From: Candidatus Uhrbacteria bacterium
GTDB taxonomy: Bacteria; Patescibacteriota; Patescibacteriia; SG8-24
Assembly (NCBI GenBank): GCA_016205965.1
Contig: JACQSM010000101.1
Span: forward strand, 1-10,637
Direction of reading: 5' to 3'
Length of the DNA stretch: 10,637 bases
Shown: piece by piece, positions 1-4,714 of the stretch
Layout: each line of letters begins with the position of its first letter
How positions within the stretch are numbered: the first letter of the stretch is position 1
The notes under the pieces: model-generated
What the model saw: the letters and a program-made list of their open reading frames with translations, nothing else
Databases searched by the model: none
What the model was told of the DNA's origin: nothing
Translations under genes and position numbers: made by a program

Positions 1-31
1 CATGTACACTACGTTAAATATCGAGTTTAGC

Positions 32-102
32 GCAGGGTTGAGAGAAAAAGAACGGTTCCCAGCAACCTCGAGTTGGGACGCTCTCCGGAGCTTAACCCTT
101 GC
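32..102 (+). other. Possible structured RNA (branched fold) upstream of a terminator
   Basis: No convincing protein gene lies in positions 1-166. The + strand can form an outer stem pairing 32-42 with 91-102 (11 pairs, one G-U, one bulged T at 99). Inside it, a hairpin pairs TCCC 57-60 with GGGA 75-78 and AAC 64-66 with GTT 72-74, and a short hairpin CTC/GAG sits at 81-90. A hairpin with a run of seven T follows directly. It could be the end of a small RNA or a leader controlling the next gene. It resembles no RNA family I can name, and the window edge may cut it. Pairing was found by eye only. Confidence 0.25.
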
Positions 103-111
103 TTGTTTTCC

Positions 112-133
112 GGCCTTATGGTAAGGTTTTTTT
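112..133 (+). terminator. Intrinsic terminator ahead of the 75-residue gene
   Basis: CCTTA at 114-118 pairs with TAAGG at 122-126 around a 3-base loop, with two further G-U pairs possible, and TTTTTTT follows at 127-133. The stem is short but the T-run is strong. It would end a rightward transcript that began at or before the left edge, or act as an attenuator 33 bases before the ATG at 167. Confidence 0.5.
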
Positions 134-166
134 CTTAGGGGGATAAGCCGATATTTCCTCTAGTTT

Positions 167-394
167 ATGCGAAAAAAGAAGCACAATGCGGACGAAATTC
201 GATTCTGCCAGTCGCGCGGCCATAAACAGCTCTATGAGTTCGTGAATGGCGAGCACTCTTTTCTGGTAATGGTCGAATGGGAAAACGGCCAGCCCATGCG
301 CATGGTCGTGTGCAAGGATTGCTACAAAGTCGTTCCCGGCGTCCTGATCAAGGAGATCGTCATCGACAATCCCCGCGTTCCGGCCGAGGCTTAA
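167..394 (+). CDS. Unknown small protein with a CxxC and possible zinc site
   Basis: This is a 75-residue soluble protein that I do not recognise. It has a basic N-terminus (RKKKH), Cys14 and His19 separated by four residues, His30, and a CKDC pair at Cys49/Cys52, so a single zinc-ribbon-like site (C-x4-H ... C-x2-C) is conceivable. The middle alternates hydrophobic residues in a way that suggests beta strands. The ATG at 167 is the first start after an in-frame TAG at 161-163. No Shine-Dalgarno sequence is visible close upstream. It stands alone on the + strand, between the terminator at 112-133 and the bidirectional hairpin at 414-451. Function unknown; the ORF is likely real because both ends are framed by signals and codon use looks normal. 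Confidence 0.6.
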   Translation: MRKKKHNADEIRFCQSRGHKQLYEFVNGEHSFLVMVEWENGQPMRMVVCKDCYKVVPGVLIKEIVIDNPRVPAEA

Positions 395-413
395 GCCGAG
401 ACGTACATACGAA

Positions 414-451
414 AAGAAAAGAGGCTCACCGTCAGGTGGGCCTCTTTTCTT
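414..451. terminator. Bidirectional intrinsic terminator
   Basis: A 17-bp stem (414-430 with 435-451, one G-U pair, GTCA loop) is A-rich on its left edge and T-rich on its right, so it works on both strands. It ends the 75-residue gene from the left and the tRNA-Met transcript from the right. The last base of the stem is also the final A of the tRNA CCA end. Confidence 0.85.
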
Positions 452-525
452 GGTAGCGAGGGCGGGGATCGAACCCGCGACCCAAGGCTTATGAGTCCTT
501 TGCTCTACCACTGAGCTACCTCGCC
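451..525 (-). tRNA. tRNA-Met (CAT), elongator type
   Basis: The minus strand folds as a complete 75-nt cloverleaf with encoded CCA. The acceptor stem pairs GGCGAGG with CCTCGCT (G1-U72 wobble). The D arm is GCTC...GAGC, the anticodon loop is CTCATAA with CAT at 491-493, and the T arm pairs GCGGG with CCCGC. The anticodon stem lacks the three G-C pairs of initiators and has an A31/G39 mismatch at its base. Methionine elongator is the best call; an Ile2 tRNA with a lysidine-modified C34 cannot be excluded, since both carry CAT in DNA. Confidence 0.9.
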
Positions 526-535
526 AAGCGTCGCC

Positions 536-564
536 AATCTACCTCGTTTCCGCGGTTTTGGCAA
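536..564 (-). promoter_or_regulatory. Promoter of tRNA-Met
   Basis: On the minus strand, TTGCCA (559-564) and TAGATT (536-541) are separated by exactly 17 bases, a sigma-70-like arrangement. The -10 box lies 10 bases before the first tRNA base at 525. It sits just after the response regulator stop, so the tRNA can be transcribed alone or by readthrough. Confidence 0.6.
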
Positions 565-575
565 GGCGCCGACGG

Positions 576-992
576 CTAAGACTTCGGCGGTTCGACGTAC
601 TCGATACCAGCTTGCTTGAGAACTTCTTTGACGCGGCCAAAAATTTCAGAAAACGGCTTGCCTTTATGAATATAGCCGGCGATGCCGATCTCCTTGATCG
701 ATTTGACCGTGTCGGGCCAAAAATCCTCGTTGGTCAGCATGAGGATCGGGATATTCTTGGTTGCGTCTTCGCCTTTAAGATGGGTGGCGGTTTCGATGCC
801 GTCCATGCTCGGCATGCGGTAATCAAGCAGGATCAGCTCGGGATTCAGGCGGCGGGCCATCTCCCAGCACTCGGCGCCATCGTGCGCGTACAACAATTCG
901 AAACCCTTGGCCGCGAGCTGGCCGCCGAAGAGCTGAAGCATGACCGGGTCATCGTCGGCGAGAAGGATATGGATCTTCTTGGTTTCAGGCAT
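576..992 (-). CDS. Single-domain response regulator (CheY-like receiver)
   Basis: This 138-residue protein is one receiver domain with no output domain. Visible hallmarks are the acidic pocket DDD at 13-15, the phospho-acceptor Asp57 in LLDYRMP, Thr87 in MLTNED, and the conserved Lys110, here followed by Gly rather than the usual Pro (HKGKPF). It would accept phosphate from a histidine kinase not present in this window and act by protein contact rather than DNA binding. AGGAG lies at 1005-1009, 12 bases before the ATG, a rather long spacing. A weak promoter candidate TTGTAA-N17-TACCCT is at 1012-1040. The gene lies between two CAT-anticodon tRNA genes with no terminator after it, so its transcript may continue into tRNA-Met. 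The partner and pathway cannot be told from here. Confidence 0.93.
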   Translation of the reverse strand: MPETKKIHILLADDDPVMLQLFGGQLAAKGFELLYAHDGAECWEMARRLNPELILLDYRMPSMDGIETATHLKGEDATKNIPILMLTNEDFWPDTVKSIKEIGIAGYIHKGKPFSEIFGRVKEVLKQAGIEYVEPPKS

Positions 993-1041
993 AAGAATGG
1001 ATAACTCCTACAGGGTACTTTGAACGTCGGAATTTTACAAC

Positions 1042-1074
1042 AAAAATACCCGTGGAATATCCACGGGTATTTTT
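1042..1074. terminator. Terminator after the initiator tRNA
   Basis: A perfect 15-bp stem (1042-1056 with 1060-1074, ATA loop) has AAAAA on one edge and TTTTT on the other. It ends the leftward transcript carrying the initiator tRNA and separates it from the response regulator. The stem's last T is also the final A of the tRNA CCA end, as in the other tRNA terminator at 414-451. Confidence 0.85.
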
Positions 1075-1148
1075 GGTTGCGGGGCCCGGATTCGAACCGG
1101 GGATCTCAGGGTTATGGGCCCTGCGAGATACCACTTCTCTACCCCGCT
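1074..1148 (-). tRNA. Initiator tRNA-fMet (CAT) with unusual C33
   Basis: The minus strand folds as a 75-nt cloverleaf with encoded CCA. Initiator traits are all present: an unpaired 1-72 position (here A1 with A72, where C1-A72 is usual), an A11-U24 pair in the D stem, and three consecutive G-C pairs closing the anticodon stem (CAGGG/CCCTG). The 3' strand CCCCGCAACCA matches the classic bacterial initiator. The anticodon CAT is at 1114-1116. The odd feature is the anticodon loop, CCCATAA, which has C at position 33 instead of the near-universal U33. Confidence 0.93.
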
Positions 1149-1160
1149 GCGGTATGTCCC

Positions 1161-1189
1161 ACACTACCCCGGCGATACCCCGATGTCAA
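1161..1189 (-). promoter_or_regulatory. Promoter of the initiator tRNA
   Basis: On the minus strand, a perfect TTGACA (1184-1189) is followed after 17 bases by TAGTGT (1161-1166). The -10 box ends 12 bases before the first tRNA base. The promoter starts 7 bases past the stop of the membrane-protein gene, giving the tRNA its own start site at the end of that operon. Confidence 0.65.
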
Positions 1190-1195
1190 GGCGGT

Positions 1196-1672
1196 TCAAG
1201 TTAAAATACCGGCCGCTCCCTGCGTCGCCGCCAGAGTCAGCAAACCGACCACGATCACGCCGAGCATGATCAATGGAAAGGCGCGTTTCAGCGGAATGCA
1301 AAAAACGAAGGCTGCCAGCGATGCCGTCCAGGCGCCGATACCGACTAGAAGCGGCAAAGCGAAAGCCCCGTATTTTGCGGCCCGGTCGTTGAGCAGGCGG
1401 CAGGTCTGCTGCAGGACGCGGTGAGTCAGCCGATACAGCATGCTCTTGGGATACTTCCCGATCAGACGGAGCCAGACATCCCCGACGCCGTAGACTGCCA
1501 GAATCGGCACGGCATTGCCGATGACCGACCAAAAGTAGGCCGACCACCCCGGCATCTTCAGGATGCCAACGGCCACGGGGATCGAAAACTTGATCTCGCC
1601 GATGGGCGTGGCGGCGAGAACGAAAACGACGAGCGGATCTGGAAGCTGCAACAGAAAGTCCGGCACGGTCAT
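1196..1672 (-). CDS. Small multi-spanning membrane protein, COG2426 / Sm_multidrug_ex family
   Basis: This 158-residue hydrophobic protein has about four membrane segments (roughly residues 12-24, 45-63, 101-122 and 130-148). Two family signatures are recognisable: an N-terminal block with GEIKFSIPVAVG (25-36) leading to IGNAVPI (51-57), and GIGAWTASLAA (111-121) in the C-terminal half. The family is named putative small multi-drug export protein, but its transport role is largely unproven; I would call it a COG2426-type membrane protein. The ATG at 1670-1672 lies 1 base past the TGA of the upstream carboxypeptidase gene, so translation is probably coupled. An alternative ATG at 1696 would add eight polar residues (RSPGRND) and overlap the upstream gene by 23 bases, which fits the hydrophobic N-terminus less well. 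No Shine-Dalgarno is visible for either. Confidence 0.85.
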   Translation of the reverse strand: MTVPDFLLQLPDPLVVFVLAATPIGEIKFSIPVAVGILKMPGWSAYFWSVIGNAVPILAVYGVGDVWLRLIGKYPKSMLYRLTHRVLQQTCRLLNDRAAKYGAFALPLLVGIGAWTASLAAFVFCIPLKRAFPLIMLGVIVVGLLTLAATQGAAGILT

Positions 1673-1673
1673 A

Positions 1674-2600
1674 TCATTGCGACCAGGCGAACGCATCGAA
1701 GGCCCAGAAGATTAGGCTCTTTACGTCGCGAAAGCGCTGGTCGATGGTCGGAGCGCCCAGGGCCACGGCGACGACGCGCCGGCCATCGCCGTTTTCGGCG
1801 GCGGCGCCAAGGCAGTATCCGGCTTCCTGAAGGTAACCGGTTTTGCCGCCCAGAAAAGTATACGGTTTCTTGCTCAAAAAACTGCCCAGGAGCTGGTCAG
1901 TGCTCCTGACGGCGACTTCGCGCCCGGACTTGGCGACGAAACGATAGCTCTCACGGTTGACCGCCGCTTTGATGGCCGGTTCCGACAAGGCCCTTTTCAC
2001 CAACACGGCGACGTCCGCGGCCGAGGCTTCGTTGCGCGGATCGAGACCGGTCGGTTCGACGAAGCGGGCGCTCTTCATGCCGATCTTGGCGGCCATGTCG
2101 TTCATCTTTTTGGCAAAATCGTCCGCGGACAGTCCGGTCGACCGCGCCAGGGCGACGGTCGCGTTGTTGGCCGACGCGACCAGGCTCAAGTGGAAGAGGT
2201 CGTCGACGGCGATCCACTCCCCCGGCGCGACGTAGGGGATGCCGCCGGGACGGTCGTCGCTGCCCAGAATCTGTATCTGCCCGCGCATGTCGGTTTTTGT
2301 CTGCAAAACCACCAAGGCGGTCATCAATTTTGAAATCGAAGCGATCGGCGCCGGGGCGTCGGCGTTCTTTTCGAACAGGCGCGCGCCGGTTTCCCAATCG
2401 ATAACCACGGCCGAGCGGGCCGAGGTGTCGATGCCCAGGCGGCGCGGATCCTTTTTGACCGGCGCCCGCGGACGCTCGACCTTGACGGCCAACGCCAAAT
2501 GCGGCCGCCCGGCGGCCGGGCGGAAATCTTCGACAGTCAGGGCCGGATGCGCCGAGCCGACCGCCAGATACATGGTAATGGCGACCAAAAGAGGAAACAT
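1674..2600 (-). CDS. D-alanyl-D-alanine carboxypeptidase (peptidase S11, PBP5-like)
   Basis: This penicillin-binding enzyme removes the terminal D-Ala from peptidoglycan pentapeptides outside the membrane. All three active-site motifs are intact in its 308 residues: SISK at 88-91 (nucleophile Ser88, Lys91), SAN at 143-145, and KTG at 253-255. The first 20 residues are hydrophobic and look like a signal peptide or anchor, but they lack the usual positive n-region, so the true start could differ. The C-terminal beta domain and amphipathic membrane anchor of classic PBP5 are absent; the protein ends soon after the catalytic domain. No Shine-Dalgarno precedes the ATG. It follows a 25-bp inverted repeat and a T-run after scpB and is coupled to the downstream membrane protein gene. 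The family is certain; the exact paralogue (DacA, DacF and so on) is not. Confidence 0.93.
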   Translation of the reverse strand: MFPLLVAITMYLAVGSAHPALTVEDFRPAAGRPHLALAVKVERPRAPVKKDPRRLGIDTSARSAVVIDWETGARLFEKNADAPAPIASISKLMTALVVLQTKTDMRGQIQILGSDDRPGGIPYVAPGEWIAVDDLFHLSLVASANNATVALARSTGLSADDFAKKMNDMAAKIGMKSARFVEPTGLDPRNEASAADVAVLVKRALSEPAIKAAVNRESYRFVAKSGREVAVRSTDQLLGSFLSKKPYTFLGGKTGYLQEAGYCLGAAAENGDGRRVVAVALGAPTIDQRFRDVKSLIFWAFDAFAWSQ

Positions 2601-2616
2601 CGAAAAAAGGGAGAAT

Positions 2617-2687
2617 GAGACATGGCGGGAAGCCCTCGGACAGGCCGTGCGAGAAAACGTCCGTCCGAGGGCTTCCCGCCATGTCTC
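2617..2687. repeat. Perfect 25-bp inverted repeat, possible terminator after scpB
   Basis: Bases 2617-2641 and 2663-2687 are exact reverse complements of 25 bp with a 21-base spacer. The right arm ends at the base next to the scpB stop codon (2688-2690). On the minus strand the hairpin is followed by TTTTTT at 2603-2608, 8 bases past the arm, just before the carboxypeptidase ATG. It may terminate or attenuate the scpAB transcript, but it is much longer and more perfect than the other terminators here. It does not share sequence with the GGCGGCC palindromes found elsewhere in the window. Confidence 0.85.
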
Positions 2688-3239
2688 CTAGTCTTTTTTC
2701 GTCGGTTCTTTGGCCGACTCCAACAATTTGACGATATTCTCATGCGAGCGGAGTTTTTCGTAGTCGGGCAGCTCTTCGGCGCCGGTCACGCCGAGGAAGC
2801 GGAGGAAATCCATGGTCACGCGGTAGGTCGCGCCCGGGCCCTCGCCGTTGCCGTCGATCAGGCCGCGCATCATCAGGTTGCGCAGGATCAGGCTGCAATT
2901 GACGCCGCGGATCTGTTCGAGCTCGGCCTTGCTGATCGGTCCGCGGTAAGCGACGACGGTGAGCGTTTCGAGCGACGGCTTGGTCAGTTCGCCGGTGGTT
3001 TCGTCTTTGAGAAAATCCTGCACCAGGCTCGAATTCTCGGGAGCCGTCGCCATCTGGACATCGCCGCCGTTGCGCATGATGCGGACGCCCTTCTCTTGGC
3101 CGTAGGCAGCCGCGAGTTCGCCGATGGCGGCGTCGACGTCTTCCTTGGAAGCCTCGACGACCTCGGCCAGCTTCTTAAGCGCCAGCGGCCGGTTGACGAT
3201 GAACAAGATGCTTTCGATTTTGGATGCGAGCGATGTCAT
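2688..3239 (-). CDS. scpB: Segregation and condensation protein ScpB
   Basis: ScpB is the winged-helix kleisin-interacting subunit (kite) of the bacterial SMC complex, which compacts and helps segregate the chromosome. At 183 residues it has normal length. The N-terminal winged helix (about 5-80) contains ASKIESILFI and LKKLAEV. The second (about 88-150) carries the family signature TLTVVAYRGPISKAELEQIR (93-112), then GVNCSLILRNLMMRGLI and TYRVTMDFLRFLGV. The charged tail (KEPTKKD) is typical. The ATG at 3239 lies 13 bases after the scpA stop, so the pair is an operon. There is no obvious Shine-Dalgarno. The stop codon touches the inverted repeat at 2617-2687. The smc gene itself is not in the window. 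Confidence 0.96.
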   Translation of the reverse strand: MTSLASKIESILFIVNRPLALKKLAEVVEASKEDVDAAIGELAAAYGQEKGVRIMRNGGDVQMATAPENSSLVQDFLKDETTGELTKPSLETLTVVAYRGPISKAELEQIRGVNCSLILRNLMMRGLIDGNGEGPGATYRVTMDFLRFLGVTGAEELPDYEKLRSHENIVKLLESAKEPTKKD

Positions 3240-3252
3240 ATCATTCTGCGGG

Positions 3253-3966
3253 TCAGAGCACCGGTTGCGGCTCGGTCTCGGCTTTTGAGATCACGATATC
3301 ATGAAACTTCTTTTCTTGGCGGACGGCCACGCCGCGCTGCTTGACCAGCTCGAGGAGCGCCAGGAAGCTGACGATGATCTCGGTCCGCGATTCGGCCGAC
3401 AGCAGGACGGTTTTGAAATTGACGTTCTTCGCCTTGGCCATGAGCGCGACGATCTCTTTGATCTTCTCCTGGATCGAAACCGTCTTTTCGATGACCGCCT
3501 TGGGAATCCGGACGACGGGTTCGATCCGGCGGATGACGGCCAAAAAAAAATCGCGCATCTCGCCGGCGGACAGCGCTTCCGGCGGAGCGAAACCGATCTC
3601 GACATGCGGCAGACGCTCGTGGACGAACAGGAAGCGGCGGCGGAGGATCAGCCGATGCAGCTGCTTGGAGGCCTCGAGGTATTCCTTGTAAATCTTGAGC
3701 TGCGATTCGAGGTCCTGGCCGTCTTCTTCGCCGACGGTCAGGAACGGCAGCAGGATCTTGGACTTGATGTAGAGCAGCCTGGAAGCCACGACCAGAAAGT
3801 CGGCCAGCTCCTCGATGGGCATGTCGGGGTGCGCTTCCAGGTAACGCAAATACTGGTCGGTGACCTTGGCCAGAGCGACTTCCGAAATATCGAGCTTCTC
3901 GGACTCAATGAGTTCGAGAAGCAGGTGCAACGGACCGCTGAATTGCTCGAGCGCGACGGCGTACAC
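3253..3966 (-). CDS. scpA: Segregation and condensation protein ScpA
   Basis: ScpA is the kleisin that bridges the SMC heads and recruits ScpB. The 237-residue protein starts with the typical QFSGPLHLLLELIESEKLDI (8-27), then VALAKVTDQYLRYLE, and the second conserved block ELADFLVVASRLLYIKSKILLP (53-74). The C-terminal winged helix (about 190-230) reads FLALLELVKQRGVAVRQEK and ends FHDIVI. The start is GTG (3964-3966); no ATG in frame lies upstream and the N-terminus aligns with the family, but no Shine-Dalgarno is visible. One of the GC-rich palindromic elements sits directly upstream (4001-4043), between this gene and the YbaK-like gene, so it may share that gene's transcript. Confidence 0.96.
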   Translation of the reverse strand: MYAVALEQFSGPLHLLLELIESEKLDISEVALAKVTDQYLRYLEAHPDMPIEELADFLVVASRLLYIKSKILLPFLTVGEEDGQDLESQLKIYKEYLEASKQLHRLILRRRFLFVHERLPHVEIGFAPPEALSAGEMRDFFLAVIRRIEPVVRIPKAVIEKTVSIQEKIKEIVALMAKAKNVNFKTVLLSAESRTEIIVSFLALLELVKQRGVAVRQEKKFHDIVISKAETEPQPVL

Positions 3967-4000
3967 AATGAGTCTGGCGGGCTTAAACCGTCCGGCTGAA

Positions 4001-4043
4001 TCGGCCCTTTGGGCCGATAGGCGGCCTAAAGGCCGCCCTCCTA
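4001..4043 (-). repeat. GC-rich double-hairpin intergenic repeat, copy 1
   Basis: Two tandem hairpins occur: TCGGCCC/GGGCCGA (4001-4017, TTT loop) and GGCGGCC/GGCCGCC (4020-4037, TAAA loop), followed by CTCCTA. Read on the minus strand the unit begins TAGGAGGGCGGCC, and its first three bases are the TAG stop of the YbaK-like gene (4041-4043). Near-identical sequence recurs at 4672-4714, with variants at 7863 and 10398. Confidence 0.9.
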
Positions 4044-4604
4044 CCTTTTATTCGCCTTCTTGACCAGTTTCTTAACTTTCTTGATGACTTTCTTCATCTT
4101 CTTCTGCAATTTGAGGGCGCTCTTCTTGCCGATGGAAGCGAGCGTCGGCTGCTCGACTTTCACGTAGTCCTTCACCTTCATGCGCAGCGATTCGGTGAAA
4201 CTCTCGGCGCCGACGAAAACGTCCTTGGCTTTGAGCAATCCCTTATCGACGACGACGGCGAGGCCGCGCAGACTGCCGAACGGTGACAAGGCGCCCGGCT
4301 CGATGCCGAGTTTGGCCATGGCCTTCTCCGGGGCCAGCTTGACGGCAGCCGCCTTGAGCGCCTTTTTGAGCTTGATGAGGTCGAGACGATACGACGCCGG
4401 CAGCACGACGACGTAGTAGCCAGCCTTCTTTTTTTGGACCGCCGGGAATTCGACGCGGACCAGCAGCGTCTTGGCGATCTGGTCGAGGCTGGCGCCTAGA
4501 GTTTGGGCCAGGTCGTAGGCGGTGAAGACCTTTTTGTGCTCGACGACCTCGAAACGAACCTTGCGCTCGCCCAGGTGCGTATGAAGTTTGTTAGCGATAG
4601 GCAT
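4041..4604 (-). CDS. YbaK/ProX-type aminoacyl-tRNA editing protein with lysine-rich tail
   Basis: Residues 1-155 form a YbaK-like domain, a family that hydrolyses mischarged tRNAs in trans (Cys-tRNA-Pro, Ala-tRNA-Pro and others). Recognisable are VEHKKVFTAYDLAQTLG (21-37), the likely catalytic Lys45 in IAKTLLVRVE, the strand YYVVVLPA (63-70), and GALSPFGSL (104-112) before VFVGAESFTESLRM. The last 28 residues (160-187) contain 14 lysines in a KKxxKK rhythm, an extension not part of the core fold that could hold tRNA or another nucleic acid. It lies just downstream of aspS and asnS, in keeping with a role in tRNA charging quality. No Shine-Dalgarno exists; a TATAAC box 10 bases before the ATG suggests a very short or absent leader. 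Substrate specificity is not deducible. Confidence 0.88.
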   Translation of the reverse strand: MPIANKLHTHLGERKVRFEVVEHKKVFTAYDLAQTLGASLDQIAKTLLVRVEFPAVQKKKAGYYVVVLPASYRLDLIKLKKALKAAAVKLAPEKAMAKLGIEPGALSPFGSLRGLAVVVDKGLLKAKDVFVGAESFTESLRMKVKDYVKVEQPTLASIGKKSALKLQKKMKKVIKKVKKLVKKANKR

Positions 4605-4614
4605 GTGGCGGCGG

Positions 4615-4643
4615 GTTATACCGCTATTACTCTACCAAATTAA
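4615..4643 (-). promoter_or_regulatory. Weak promoter candidate for the YbaK-like gene, near-leaderless
   Basis: TATAAC (4615-4620, minus strand) is a good -10 box 10 bases before the ATG at 4604, with a poor -35 (TTAATT, 4638-4643) at 17-base spacing. Transcription would begin within a few bases of the start codon, which fits the lack of a ribosome binding site. Confidence 0.35.
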
Positions 4644-4670
4644 GCGGCATCTTGGCAGAAGATTGGCCGC
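4644..4670 (-). terminator. Probable terminator after aspS
   Basis: On the minus strand GCGGC...ATCTT (4670-4659, with a 2-base CA bulge) pairs with AAGATGCCGC (4653-4644) around a 5-base loop, followed by TTAATTT. The T-run is interrupted, so strength is uncertain. It lies between the palindromic repeat and the promoter candidate of the YbaK-like gene. Confidence 0.45.
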
Positions 4671-4671
4671 A

Positions 4672-4714
4672 TCGTCCCTGCGGGCCGATAGGCGGCCTAA
4701 AGGCCGCCCTCCTA
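4672..4714 (-). repeat. GC-rich double-hairpin intergenic repeat, copy 2
   Basis: Positions 4682-4714 match copy 1 base for base: GGGCCGATA, then the perfect GGCGGCC/GGCCGCC hairpin with TAAA loop (4691-4708) and CTCCTA. The first hairpin is imperfect here (TCGTCCC against GGGCCGA). On the minus strand the unit again starts with TAG, which is the aspS stop codon (4712-4714). Confidence 0.9.

Noticed and set aside
32..102. Resemblance of the left-edge sequence (either strand) to 5S or the 3' end of 23S rRNA
   Set aside because: Short matches such as GTTAAGC occur, but the conserved surrounding segments of 5S and 23S are missing, so I do not call rRNA.
2..124. Short open frame at the left edge, ending at 122-124
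   Set aside because: About 40 codons with no recognisable protein pattern, and it overlaps the structured region and terminator. It could be the end of a gene to the left, but nothing in the window supports that.
116..511. 131-codon minus-strand frame running through tRNA-Met
   Set aside because: It starts inside the tRNA, passes a bidirectional terminator and runs antisense to the 75-residue gene; its first residues are translated tRNA.
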